From positions 23,993 through 87,992 of the forward strand of contig JAJZBK010000005.1 of NCBI GenBank assembly GCA_021798955.1: 64,000 bases of DNA. The letters run 5' to 3'. The notes beneath the pieces were generated by a model. It was not told the origin of the DNA. It saw only the letters and a program-made list of their open reading frames with translations, and ran no database searches. Positions 8,143 to 16,675 of the stretch are shown here, piece after piece. Source of the stretch: Actinomycetes bacterium. Its GTDB lineage: Bacteria > Actinomycetota > Acidimicrobiia > Acidimicrobiales > RAAP-2. Position 1 is the first letter of the stretch; every line of letters starts with the position of its first letter. Made by a program: the position numbers and the translations under genes.

Positions 8143-10530
8143 GTGGACGAGGAGGGCGCGTCCCGGGGTCTCGGACCGGGGAAGCCCGCTGCAGCGGGGC
8201 TCGACCCCGACGAAGTCGAGGCCAGACGTGCGGCGGGCCTGGTGAACGTGGCGCCCCCGGCACCCGGCCGGACCGTCGTCGACATCTTGCGAGCCAACGT
8301 GCTCACGCGCTTCAACGCCATCCTCGGCGCCCTGGCTGTCGTGGTCTTCGTCGTCGGCCCGGTGCAGGACGCGCTCTTCGTCGTCGTCCTCGTGGCCAAC
8401 ACCGGCATCGGCATCCTGCAGGAGGCGCGCTCGAAGCGGGCGCTCGACCGCCTCGCCGTGCTGACGGCAGCACGGGCCCGGGTGGTCCGCTCGGGCGCCG
8501 TCGCCGAGGTCGCCCTCGAGGACGTGGTGCTCGACGACGTCGTCGACCTCCGCCCCGGAGACCAGGTGCCCGTCGACGCCACGGTCGTGGCGAGCGACGG
8601 CCTCGAGGTCGACGAGTCGCTCCTGAGCGGCGAGTCGGAGCCGGTCGGGAGGGGGCCCGGCGACCCTGTGCTGTCGGGGAGCTTCGTCGTGGCCGGGTCG
8701 GGCCGTGCCCGGGCGACGGGGGTGGGCCCCGCCGCCTACGCCGCTCGGCTCCAGGCCGAGGCCCGGCGCTTCAGCCTCGTGCGCTCCGAGCTCCAGCAGG
8801 GGACGAACACGATCCTGCGGGCGGTCACCTGGGTCATGGTCCCCGCGGGCATCGCCCTCGTCGTCACCCAGGTGGTGCGCAGCCACCAGGCCCTGGCCGA
8901 CGCCCTGCGCGGGTCGGTGGCGGGCGTCGGGGCGATGGTCCCCGAGGGGCTCGTCCTGCTGACGTCGGTGGCCTTTGCCGCTGGGGCCGTGCGGCTGGCC
9001 CGGCGGCGCGTCCTCATCCAGGAGCTCGCTGCCATCGAGGGCCTGGCTCGGGTCGACGTCCTCTGCATCGACAAGACAGGAACGCTCACCGAGCCCGGGA
9101 TGCACGTGGATGCCCTCGAGCCGTTCGGGCGGTTCGGCGCCAGCGAGGTCACCGCCGTGCTCGCTGCCCTTGCCGCTGCCGATCCGGTGCCCAACGCCAC
9201 CCTCCGAGCGCTCGCCGGCGCGCATGCGCCTGACGAGCCCTGGGAGGTCGTCGGTCGTGTCCCGTTCTCTTCTGCTCGCAGGTGGAGCGCCACGGCCTTC
9301 GCCGGTCACGGTGTCTGGGTGCTGGGCGGTCCCGACGTGCTCGGCGCCGAGGCGGGCGGACTGCTCGACACGGCTGCCGACCGCCACCGCGCCGAGGGCC
9401 AGCGGGTGCTCCTCCTCGCTCAGGCAGCCGCGCTCCCCGACGAGCGTCGAGTGCCCGACGACCTCGAGCCTGCGGCGCTGGTCGTACTGGCCGAACGCGT
9501 CCGGCCTGACGCGTTGGCGACGATCCGCTACTTGCTCGACCAGGGGGTTGCGGTCATCGTGCTGTCGGGCGACGCCCCCGAGACGGTGGCCGCCGTCGCC
9601 CAGCGGGTCGGCTTGGGCGCGACGGGCCCTCCGTGCGACGCCTCGGGGCTCGGGGAGCGAGACGGGTCACTTGCCGCCGCCCTGGCGACGGTGAACGTCC
9701 TCGGCCGGGTGCGCCCGCACCAGAAGCTCGAGGCCGTCGAGGCGCTGCAGGCGGCGGGCCACGTGGTCGCCATGGTCGGGGACGGCGTCAACGACGTCCC
9801 GGCCCTCAAGCAGGCCGATCTGGGCATCGCCATGGGGTCGGGGAGCGAGGCGAGCCGGTCGGTCGCCCGCATCGTCCTGCTCGACAGCTCGTTCGCCGCC
9901 GTCCCCCACGTGCTCCATGAGGGACGGCGGGTGATCGCCAACATCGAGCGGGTGGCCAACCTCTTCGTCACCAAGACGGTCTATGCGGCCGTCCTCGCGG
10001 TGACCGTGGCCGTCGCCGGGATCCCCTACCCGTTCTTCCCACGCCACCTCACCATCGTGAGCACCCTCACCATCGGCGTCCCCGGCCTCGCCCTCGCCCT
10101 CGCCGCAGGCGCGCCGCGGGCGACGCCCGGCTTCGTGGCCAAGGTCGTTGCCTTCACGCTCCCGAGCGGCGTGGTCGCCGCCGTGGCGACGTTCACCGCC
10201 TACGCGCTTGCCCGTGCCGACGACCAGACGGCGCCGACCGTGGCGCGCACCAGTGCCATGCTCGTGCTCTTCGCCGTCGGGCTGTGGGTGCTCGTCATGG
10301 CGGCCCGGCCCCTCAACGTCGGGCGCGTCGTCCTCGTAGCCGCTATGGCGACCGGCCTCGTGCCCCTTTTCGCCATCCCGACGGCGCGGCGAGTGCTTGA
10401 CCTCGCCGTCCCACCGGTCCCGGTCCTCGTCGAGGGCGCGGTGGTGGTCGGCTTCGCTCTCGTCGTCCTCACGCTGGTCCGACGGCGGGAACGGTTGCGG
10501 CTGTTCCAGTCCTCGCCACCCCACCGATGA
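8143..10530 (+). CDS. CtpE-like cation-translocating P-type ATPase
   Basis: A 795-residue P-type ATPase with the SGES loop near 167, [16 protein letters not shown] (a PEGL membrane motif), DKTGTLT near 308 and [21 protein letters not shown] near 545. The N-terminal segment [29 protein letters not shown] and the PEGL region resemble mycobacterial CtpE, reported to import calcium; the ion here is an inference. It starts at a GTG with a leaderless-type promoter. It is divergent from the hemerythrin-fused ATPase with a box for each gene. Its 3' end overlaps the convergent ABC ATPase gene by 62 bp. M. tuberculosis DosR also controls a P-type ATPase (CtpF), an analogous arrangement. Confidence 0.88.
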   Translation: MDEEGASRGLGPGKPAAAGLDPDEVEARRAAGLVNVAPPAPGRTVVDILRANVLTRFNAILGALAVVVFVVGPVQDALFVVVLVANTGIGILQEARSKRALDRLAVLTAARARVVRSGAVAEVALEDVVLDDVVDLRPGDQVPVDATVVASDGLEVDESLLSGESEPVGRGPGDPVLSGSFVVAGSGRARATGVGPAAYAARLQAEARRFSLVRSELQQGTNTILRAVTWVMVPAGIALVVTQVVRSHQALADALRGSVAGVGAMVPEGLVLLTSVAFAAGAVRLARRRVLIQELAAIEGLARVDVLCIDKTGTLTEPGMHVDALEPFGRFGASEVTAVLAALAAADPVPNATLRALAGAHAPDEPWEVVGRVPFSSARRWSATAFAGHGVWVLGGPDVLGAEAGGLLDTAADRHRAEGQRVLLLAQAAALPDERRVPDDLEPAALVVLAERVRPDALATIRYLLDQGVAVIVLSGDAPETVAAVAQRVGLGATGPPCDASGLGERDGSLAAALATVNVLGRVRPHQKLEAVEALQAAGHVVAMVGDGVNDVPALKQADLGIAMGSGSEASRSVARIVLLDSSFAAVPHVLHEGRRVIANIERVANLFVTKTVYAAVLAVTVAVAGIPYPFFPRHLTIVSTLTIGVPGLALALAAGAPRATPGFVAKVVAFTLPSGVVAAVATFTAYALARADDQTAPTVARTSAMLVLFAVGLWVLVMAARPLNVGRVVLVAAMATGLVPLFAIPTARRVLDLAVPPVPVLVEGAVVVGFALVVLTLVRRRERLRLFQSSPPHR

Positions 10531-11317
10531 TCCGACCGTCGCGCATCTCGACGATCCGGTCGGCGGCCGCGGCGATGCCGTGGTCGTGGGTGACGAGGAC
10601 GACGGTCATGCCCTCGGCGTGGAACGACTGGAAGAGCTCGAGGACGTGGCGGGCCGACACCGAGTCGAGGGAGCCGGTCGGTTCGTCCGCCAGCAGCAGC
10701 TTGGGCTCGTTGGCAAGTGCCCGGGCGATGGCCACCCGCTGGCGTTCGCCGCCGGAGAGCTGGGCGGGCAGGCGGTGCTCGCGTCCGGCCAGGTCGACGC
10801 GAGCGAGCAGGTCGAGCGCACGCGCACGGCGTTCGTGGGCGCTCCGGTGGGTGCCGAACATGACGACTTCGACGTTGGCCAGCACCGGCTGGTTGGGGAG
10901 CAGGTTGTGCAGCTGGAAGACCAGTCCCACGTAGTTCCGCCGGTAAGCGCTGAGGTCGTGGACGCTGCGGAGGTCCTTCCCGTCGACGAGGACCGCCCCC
11001 GAGGTCGGGGTGTCGAGCGCGGCGATGAGGTGCAGCATGGTGGACTTTCCGCACCCCGAGGGCCCGGTGACGGCCACGAACTCGCCCTGGTCGATGCGTA
11101 GGTCGATGCCGTCGAGGGCCCGGAAGCCACGGTCGTAGGCCTTGACCACCTGGCGCAGCTCGACGACCGGTGGCCGTGGTCCGCGTGGCACTGCCCCGTC
11201 GGGTGCCGCGCGTTGTGGCACTGCCCCGTCGGGTGCCGCCGCGGGGGGTGCCACGCCGGGCGGTACCGTCCCGGGCGCACCCGACGACGAGGTGGGCGGA
11301 TCCGTCCGGTCAGTCAT
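10469..11317 (-). CDS. MacB/LolD-type ABC transporter ATP-binding protein
   Basis: A 282-residue ABC ATPase with GPSGCGKST (Walker A, about 83-91), [15 protein letters not shown] (signature, about 186) and [13 protein letters not shown] (Walker B). FQLHNLLP and the ADEPTGSLD wording are typical of the MacB/LolD/FtsE branch, which works with FtsX-like permeases in lipoprotein or peptide export. The first 50 residues are a low-complexity Ala/Pro/Gly leader containing a duplicated APDGAVP segment, matching a DNA duplication at about 11200-11240. It overlaps the permease gene by 8 bp and its end overlaps the CtpE-like gene on the other strand. It is the last gene of a glycosyltransferase-permease-ATPase operon. 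Confidence 0.9.
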   Translation of the reverse strand: MTDRTDPPTSSSGAPGTVPPGVAPPAAAPDGAVPQRAAPDGAVPRGPRPPVVELRQVVKAYDRGFRALDGIDLRIDQGEFVAVTGPSGCGKSTMLHLIAALDTPTSGAVLVDGKDLRSVHDLSAYRRNYVGLVFQLHNLLPNQPVLANVEVVMFGTHRSAHERRARALDLLARVDLAGREHRLPAQLSGGERQRVAIARALANEPKLLLADEPTGSLDSVSARHVLELFQSFHAEGMTVVLVTHDHGIAAAADRIVEMRDGRIIGGVARTGTAATVPAVGPA

Positions 11318-12428
11318 AGTTCAGCGCCCGGAGAGGGACGAGGAGCGCGGCGCGCACCGACGGGTACAGACTGCCGAGGATGGTCATGCCCACCGCCGTG
11401 GCCAGGGCCCGGATGAAGGCGCTCGTCGTGTAGTTGGCGTGCAAGATGCCGACGAGGGCAGGCAGCCGTTCGAGGAGGGCTGTGACGGCGAAGGAGAGGC
11501 CGACGCCGACGGCTGCTCCGAGGATGGCCAGTACCAGGCTCTCGCCGACGAGGAGCCCGACGACCCGTCGGCGCGTCCACCCCACCGCCCGGAGCAGGCC
11601 GAGCTCGCGGGTGCGCTCGAAGAGCGACAGGAGCATGGTGTTGCCGACGATCACGGCGCCGATGACGATGGCCAGGATGGTGCTGCCCGTCACGGCCGCC
11701 CGCAGGTAGACGAGGTTGAGGTCGGCCCGGCCGAACTGGCTGGCCGTTTGGATCGTGGTGAGCTCGGGAAGCTCGTGGTCGACGCGTGCCGTGACGGTAT
11801 GGACGCTCACACCGGGGTCGTCCTTCACGAAGGCCAGCGTCACCGTGCCTGGCAGGCGGTTGTACCCCTGGACGGCCGGGAGGGGGAACATGGCGGCGGA
11901 GTCCCCGAACGAGTTGCCGGTCGAGTAGATGCCGGTGACCGTGTTCCACGTCCCATCCGCGTGGAAGCGGCTGCCGACGTGGAGACCGAGGTTCGACGCG
12001 GCGCGCCAGCCCAGCATCACCTGGTCGGTGGCGGTTGGCGCGAAGGGGTGGCCGGCCACGACCGTCACCCCGAAGGCGGCGAGGTCGGCCGGGTTGATCC
12101 CGATCTCGATGAAGACGGGGTTGGCGGCGTTGATGCGCTCGGTGGCCACCAGCACGCCGATGGCTCGTTGCACACCGGGCACCGCACGAAGCCGGGCCAG
12201 CTCACCCCGATCGATGCTCGAGGAGAGCAGGTCGTTGACGCCTTTCTGGGCGACGGTGAAGTCCGCCTTGCCGATCGTGACCACGGCGGCTGCCGACTGC
12301 TCGAGCCCGCTGCTCGTCACCTCGAGGGTGACCACCGTCATGACGGCGAACGTGATGGCGAAGGTCAAGCCGAGCGAGCGGGCCTTCTTCGCCCAGAGCC
12401 CACGCAGCAGGAACCTGCCGAACGCCAC
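11310..12428 (-). CDS. FtsX/MacB-type ABC transporter permease
   Basis: A 372-residue membrane protein with one N-terminal transmembrane helix (about 15-40), a large extracytoplasmic domain and three C-terminal helices, the FtsX/MacB topology. The C-terminal segment NTMLLSLFERTRELGLLRAVGWTRRRVVGLLVGES is the classic FtsX signature. I chose the GTG at 12428 because a perfect GGGAGGAGG lies about 5 nt upstream; the frame upstream is antisense to other genes. It overlaps its ATPase partner by 8 bp and lies 23 bp after the glycosyltransferase gene, suggesting an operon. Substrate unknown. Confidence 0.9.
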   Translation of the reverse strand: MAFGRFLLRGLWAKKARSLGLTFAITFAVMTVVTLEVTSSGLEQSAAAVVTIGKADFTVAQKGVNDLLSSSIDRGELARLRAVPGVQRAIGVLVATERINAANPVFIEIGINPADLAAFGVTVVAGHPFAPTATDQVMLGWRAASNLGLHVGSRFHADGTWNTVTGIYSTGNSFGDSAAMFPLPAVQGYNRLPGTVTLAFVKDDPGVSVHTVTARVDHELPELTTIQTASQFGRADLNLVYLRAAVTGSTILAIVIGAVIVGNTMLLSLFERTRELGLLRAVGWTRRRVVGLLVGESLVLAILGAAVGVGLSFAVTALLERLPALVGILHANYTTSAFIRALATAVGMTILGSLYPSVRAALLVPLRALNYD

Positions 12429-12451
12429 CGTGCCTCCTCCCTTGCGTTCCC

Positions 12452-13663
12452 TCAGCTCCGCCGGAGCCCGCCGACATCGCCCAGGGCCTCGACCCGAGCG
12501 TAGCGGTCGGCGAGCGGCGCCGGCCGCTCCGTGGCACGCGGTCGGAACTGCGTCACGCTGCTGGCGACGGGTGGCGGAGGCCCGCCCCCCGCACCGTCTG
12601 TGCTGCCAGCCAGCGCGGCCCGGTAGAGCGCGACGTGGTCGGCAGCCACCCGTTCCGCCGAGAACCGGGCTTCGACCTCGGTGCGGCACGCCCCCCGGTC
12701 GAGCGCGGCAACCTGGCCGACGGCGTGGACGAGGGCGGGAACATCGGAGGCGAGGAAGCCGGTCCGGCCCGGTTCGACGATCTCCGGCGCCGCGCCGCGT
12801 TCGGTGGCCACCACCGGTGTGCCGCAGGCCAGCGCCTCGATCATCACCATGCCGAACGGCTCGTGCCACCGCACGGGGTTGAGCAGGCAGGTGGCCTCGC
12901 CCATCAGGTCGAACTTGTCGGCGCCGCCCACCTCGCCGACGTACTCGACCTCGCCGCCGAGCAGGGGCTCGATCCGCTCCTCGAAGTAGCGATGCTCGGC
13001 CGGCTCGCGCATCTTGGCGGCGATCTTGAGCGGTATGCCGGCCTGGCGGGCCACCGAGATGGCTACGTCGAGCCCCTTGTCCGGGTGCATCCGCCCCACG
13101 AAGGCCGCGTACCCGCCACCACCCGTCCCGACGGGGATGCGCTCGACGTCCAAGCCATGGTGGATGACGGCCCCGATGCGGACGCCGTCGGCGGTCGAGG
13201 CCTGCTGGTGGGAGATGGCGATCACCGGTACCCGGCTGGAGACGGCCCGGTACAGCGGAGTGAGCACCTGGTTGAAGGGGCCGTGGTTGGTGGTCACGAC
13301 CGTCCGGTTGGCCATGCCCAGGGCGTAGAGCGGGCCGACCAGCGTGTGGTCGTGGACGACGTCGACGTCGCGCAGCTCCTCGTAGGCCTCGACCACGTGG
13401 AGTGCCTCGTCGGCCGCGCCACCCCGCCCGACGCCCAGGGACCGGGCGAACGACCACGACTTCGGCACCGGGCAGGTCGAGTCTCCCGTCGTGTAGAGCA
13501 CGACGTGGTGGCCTGCTCGCTGGAGGGCCCGGGCCAGGACGTCGAGGACGGTCTCGGTGCCGCCGTAGGCCGGGGGAGGCACAGGCAGCCACGGCGGGGC
13601 GATGATCCCCACCCGGAGCGGATGGTCGGAGGACGTGTCGGTCGTGGATCGAGCGGGCGTCAT
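12452..13663 (-). CDS. GT4-family glycosyltransferase
   Basis: A 403-residue GT-B fold enzyme. The N-terminal domain has PPAYGGTETVLDVLARAL and VVHDHTLVGPLYAL; the C-terminal donor domain has YAAFVGRMHPDKGLDVAISVAR and HEPFGMVMIEALACGTPVVAT, whose E-x7-E pattern binds the nucleotide-sugar phosphates. GT4 enzymes of this kind use UDP/ADP/GDP-sugars with retention. The ATG at 13663 fits a leaderless promoter with a strong DosR-like box at -42. It precedes the FtsX-type transporter and is divergent from a GH65 enzyme, so it may serve storage glucan or surface glycan turnover. Donor and acceptor are unknown. Confidence 0.88.
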   Translation of the reverse strand: MTPARSTTDTSSDHPLRVGIIAPPWLPVPPPAYGGTETVLDVLARALQRAGHHVVLYTTGDSTCPVPKSWSFARSLGVGRGGAADEALHVVEAYEELRDVDVVHDHTLVGPLYALGMANRTVVTTNHGPFNQVLTPLYRAVSSRVPVIAISHQQASTADGVRIGAVIHHGLDVERIPVGTGGGGYAAFVGRMHPDKGLDVAISVARQAGIPLKIAAKMREPAEHRYFEERIEPLLGGEVEYVGEVGGADKFDLMGEATCLLNPVRWHEPFGMVMIEALACGTPVVATERGAAPEIVEPGRTGFLASDVPALVHAVGQVAALDRGACRTEVEARFSAERVAADHVALYRAALAGSTDGAGGGPPPPVASSVTQFRPRATERPAPLADRYARVEALGDVGGLRRS

Positions 13664-13712
13664 GGAGCCATGGTGATCCAGCTCGCCTGCTCGCCGTAGG
13701 GCCGAACGTCCC
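13664..13712 (-). promoter_or_regulatory. Strong DosR-like box and promoter of the glycosyltransferase operon
   Basis: Read on the minus strand, GGGACGTTCGGCCCT (13712-13698) differs from the DosR pattern at one of the scored positions and is centred 42 bp upstream of the ATG. CACCAT ends 6 nt before the ATG, exactly as in the divergent GH65 promoter. Confidence 0.6.
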
Positions 13713-13715
13713 GAC

Positions 13716-13775
13716 GGGGCTCGGCAGGTCGGGGCTCGGCAGGTCGGGGCTCGGCAGGTCGGGGCTCGGCAGTTC
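13716..13775. repeat. 15-bp tandem repeat, 4 copies, between divergent promoters
   Basis: ggggctcggcaggtc is repeated four times, the last copy with one change. It lies between the two DosR-like boxes of the divergent glycosyltransferase and GH65 genes, so copy number would alter their distance. Confidence 0.95.
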
Positions 13776-13796
13776 GAGCCGTCGCAGCAGGTGACG

Positions 13797-13846
13797 GGGA
13801 CGTTCGACCCTGGTCCCCGGGTGGCCATCAGGTGCACCATGCGGAC
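13797..13846 (+). promoter_or_regulatory. DosR-like box and promoter of the GH65 gene
   Basis: GGGACGTTCGACCCT at 13797-13811 (13 of 15) is centred 43 bp upstream of the ATG at 13847. CACCAT at 13835-13840 lies 6 nt before that ATG. This geometry favours 13847 over the in-frame GTG at 13832. Confidence 0.55.
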
Positions 13847-15961
13847 ATGGACGCTGTTCGACCAGGGTGCGGGACCGTCGACGAGACCTGGTGCCTGGTC
13901 GTCGAGGACGGCGAGGACCTCGACCGGGTGATCGAGAGCCTGACCTGCGTCGCCGACGGCGTGGTGGGGACCAGGGGCGTCCGCGAGGAACAGCGAGACC
14001 CGGCCATCGCACCGGTGGTGGTCTCGGGCCTCTACGAGCCGGCCACGGGGGTGGGGGAGCAGCTCGTCCAGCTGCCGTCGTGGTGTGTCCTGCCGCTCGG
14101 GCCTGACCTGCCCCGGGGACGGCACGTCCTCGACCTGCGTTCCGGTGTGCTGGTCCGTCAGGTCTCGAGCGGCGATCGGGTCGTCGTCGACGCGCTGCGT
14201 TTTGCCAGCGCGGCCCGCCCCGGCGTCTCGGTCCTGCGGGCGGCGGTGGCGACCTCCGCGCTCGTCGCACCGCCGGCGAGCCGGCCGGCCCTGCTGCGGA
14301 GGACGCCGTCGGGCGGAGGCGTGGTCGCGGTCGAGACGACTGGGGTGCACGGGCTCGGCGAGGGTGATGGGGCCACCACCGTCGTCGAGCGGGTGGTCGT
14401 CCACCAGGTCGAGACGCGACGAGCCCCGAGCGAGGCGTATGCCCGGGCACGGCTTGCCGCCGCGGTGGGCGCCGGCCCCGACCGGCTCCTCGAGGAGCAC
14501 CGCCGGGTGTGGGCCCGACGGTGGGAGGTCGCCGACGTGGAGGTCGACGGGGATCCCGAGGCCACCCTCGCCGTCCGGTTCGCCCTCTTCCACCTCCTCT
14601 CCTCCACGTCGACGCGACGCGCCGAGTCCGCCGTCGGTGCCCGCGGGCTCACCGGTCCGGCCTACGCGGGCCACGTCTTCTGGGACACCGAGGTGTTCGC
14701 GCTCCCGGTGCTTGCCGCCATAGAGCCCGCTGCCGCCCGGGCCGTGCTCGAGTACCGTCTGCGACGGCTCGCCCCGGCCCTGGCCCGGGCCGCAGCCGAG
14801 GGCAGGCGAGGAGCTCGGTTCCCCTGGGAGTCGGCCGGGGACGGGACGGACGTCACTCCCCGCTCGGGTGTCGACCAGCACGGCCACCAGGTGCCCATCC
14901 TGACCGGGGACCTCGAGGAGCACGTCACCGCCGACGTGGCGTGGGCAGTGTGGCGGTACGTCGCCTGGACGCGAGACGACGCCTTCCTGGCCGGGCCGGG
15001 CGGTCGGCTCCTCGTCGAGACGGCCCGCTACTGGCCCAGCCGGGCCCGTGTCGACGAAGCCGGCCGCGCCCACATCGACGGCGTGATCGGGCCCGACGAG
15101 TACCACGAGCGCGTCGACGACGACGCCTTCACCAACCTCATGGCCCGGTGGAACCTCCGCCGCGCCGCCGAGCTGGTCGCCGCGACGACGGGGCGCGACG
15201 AGCGGCGGCGGGGCGCTCCGACCGCTCCGACCGGTCCGACCGGCGGTGGGTGGCGCGTCGACGGCGACGAGGCGGCAGCGTGGACACGGCTGGCGGACGC
15301 CCTCATCGACGGCGTCGACCCATCGACCGGACGCCATGAGCAGTTCGCCGGCTACGACCGGCTCGAACCGCTGCTGGCCACCTCGTTGGGGCCGGTACCG
15401 GTGGCCGCCGACCTCGTGCTCGGTCGCCAACGACTGGAGCACAGTCAGGTGATCAAGCAGGCCGACGTGGTGATGGCCCACATGCTGGTCCCCGACGAGG
15501 CAGGACCCGGATCGCTGGCCGCCGACCTCGACTACTACCTGCCCCGGACGGCCCACGGCAGCTCCCTGTCGCCAGCCGTCCACGCCTACGTGCTGGCGCG
15601 TGCCGGCCGGACTGCTGACGCGCTGGCCATGCTCCGACTGGCGGCTGCCATCGACCTCGAGGACCTGACCGAGACGACGGCCGGTGGTCTCCACCTCGCC
15701 AACCTCGGCGGCATCTGGCAGGCCGTGGTCCACGGCTTCGGCGGCGTGCTGCCCGGGAGCGCGGGCCACGACGAGCTGGTCATCGACCCCCACCTGCCCG
15801 ATGGGTGGGACGAGCTCCGTCTCGGCGTGCGGTGGCGAGGCGTGCCCGTCAGGCTGCGCCTCCGGCGAGACGGTGCCCACGTGGCATGCCCTGCCCCGGT
15901 CGTGGTGGCCGTGGCAGGCGGGCGCCAGCGGATCGAGCCACCGGGGAGGTGGGTGCGATGA
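13847..15961 (+). CDS. Glycoside hydrolase family 65 protein (disaccharide phosphorylase type)
   Basis: A 704-residue GH65 protein with an N-terminal beta-sandwich, a catalytic (alpha/alpha)6 barrel and a small C-terminal domain. The barrel carries GHVFWDTEVFALP and VIGPDEYHERVDDDAFTNLMARWNL; the Glu of GPDEYHE (about residue 415) is the family's general acid. GH65 enzymes phosphorolyse alpha-linked disaccharides such as trehalose, maltose or kojibiose to glucose-1-phosphate plus sugar; the linkage cannot be read here. I prefer the ATG at 13847 to the GTG at 13832 on promoter spacing. Its stop overlaps the next gene's ATG. Phosphorolysis saves ATP, which would suit an energy-limited state (inference). 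Confidence 0.88.
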   Translation: MDAVRPGCGTVDETWCLVVEDGEDLDRVIESLTCVADGVVGTRGVREEQRDPAIAPVVVSGLYEPATGVGEQLVQLPSWCVLPLGPDLPRGRHVLDLRSGVLVRQVSSGDRVVVDALRFASAARPGVSVLRAAVATSALVAPPASRPALLRRTPSGGGVVAVETTGVHGLGEGDGATTVVERVVVHQVETRRAPSEAYARARLAAAVGAGPDRLLEEHRRVWARRWEVADVEVDGDPEATLAVRFALFHLLSSTSTRRAESAVGARGLTGPAYAGHVFWDTEVFALPVLAAIEPAAARAVLEYRLRRLAPALARAAAEGRRGARFPWESAGDGTDVTPRSGVDQHGHQVPILTGDLEEHVTADVAWAVWRYVAWTRDDAFLAGPGGRLLVETARYWPSRARVDEAGRAHIDGVIGPDEYHERVDDDAFTNLMARWNLRRAAELVAATTGRDERRRGAPTAPTGPTGGGWRVDGDEAAAWTRLADALIDGVDPSTGRHEQFAGYDRLEPLLATSLGPVPVAADLVLGRQRLEHSQVIKQADVVMAHMLVPDEAGPGSLAADLDYYLPRTAHGSSLSPAVHAYVLARAGRTADALAMLRLAAAIDLEDLTETTAGGLHLANLGGIWQAVVHGFGGVLPGSAGHDELVIDPHLPDGWDELRLGVRWRGVPVRLRLRRDGAHVACPAPVVVAVAGGRQRIEPPGRWVR

Positions 15962-16629
15962 GCGAGACCGGTGGGCGCAGGCGGCTTCACGTGCTCGTCG
16001 AGGCACCAGACATCCCCGAGCCGTGGTGGCCGCTCGTCGCCGAGGTGGCCGAGGTGGCCGACGCCGACGCGGTAGCCGACCCGTGGCCGGCGTCGCCCGG
16101 TGAGGTCGACGTGGCTCAGGCCATCCTCGGCCGGATCGGGGACCACCTGGCCCTCGTGCTGCCGGGTCCCGACGCCGTGGCCGACAGTACCCCGGTCCAC
16201 CTACGGCATCTCCTGGTGCCCGTTGACCGTTCACCCGAGGAGCGCGCCGTCCTCGACCCGCTTGTCGAGCGGGCCCACGAGCTCGGCCTTGCGGTCGGCC
16301 GCCTCCACGTCCTCACGACTCGGACCTTCCCGATCATCTGGGAGGGGGCGGGGCACCACGCCGAGGCGTGGCTCGACGAGCTGCGGCGCCGGGAGCACGT
16401 CGAGGAAGCCGACCTGACGGTGGCGAGTGGGGACCCGGCGGGAGAGATCCGCCGGGCCGGTCGCCGGTCCGACCTCATCGTCCTGTGCTGGCAGGGAGAC
16501 GCCTCGGCCGGCCGGGCCCGGATCGTCCGTGACGTCCTCGTGGGCGTCCGACCGCCGCTCCTCCTCATCTCGACGGGCCTGCACGGAACGGAGCGGGCGC
16601 CGCTGGCGGACGCCTCCCAGGGCCGGTGA
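15958..16629 (+). CDS. UspA-like universal stress protein
   Basis: A 223-residue soluble protein. The central and C-terminal part has a UspA-like alternating alpha/beta pattern: HLLVPVDRSPEERAVLDPLVERAHELG, then RLHVLTT, a long helical linker, and SDLIVLCWQGD before ARIVRDVLVGVRPPLLLIS. The first 80 residues look like a degenerate Rossmann-like extension. The classical G-2x-G-9x-G(S/T) ATP motif is not clear, so nucleotide binding is doubtful. The ATG overlaps the GH65 stop (ATGA), so the two genes are translationally coupled and share its DosR-like box. Several universal stress proteins are DosR targets in mycobacteria. Confidence 0.7.
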   Translation: MSETGGRRRLHVLVEAPDIPEPWWPLVAEVAEVADADAVADPWPASPGEVDVAQAILGRIGDHLALVLPGPDAVADSTPVHLRHLLVPVDRSPEERAVLDPLVERAHELGLAVGRLHVLTTRTFPIIWEGAGHHAEAWLDELRRREHVEEADLTVASGDPAGEIRRAGRRSDLIVLCWQGDASAGRARIVRDVLVGVRPPLLLISTGLHGTERAPLADASQGR

Positions 16630-16675
16630 CCGGTGTGCCTGCTTCGACGGTGGTCCGTGGGCGCGCCGATGGTCC

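Noticed and set aside
8011-9387. Long N-terminal extension of the ATPase-hemerythrin frame
   Set aside because: It is the antisense of the CtpE-like gene; the ATPase domain starts normally at 8010 and a promoter-like region lies directly upstream.
12429-16234. Very long minus-strand open frames beyond the permease and glycosyltransferase starts
   Set aside because: They run antisense through GH65 and Usp genes; high GC removes stop codons from shadow frames.
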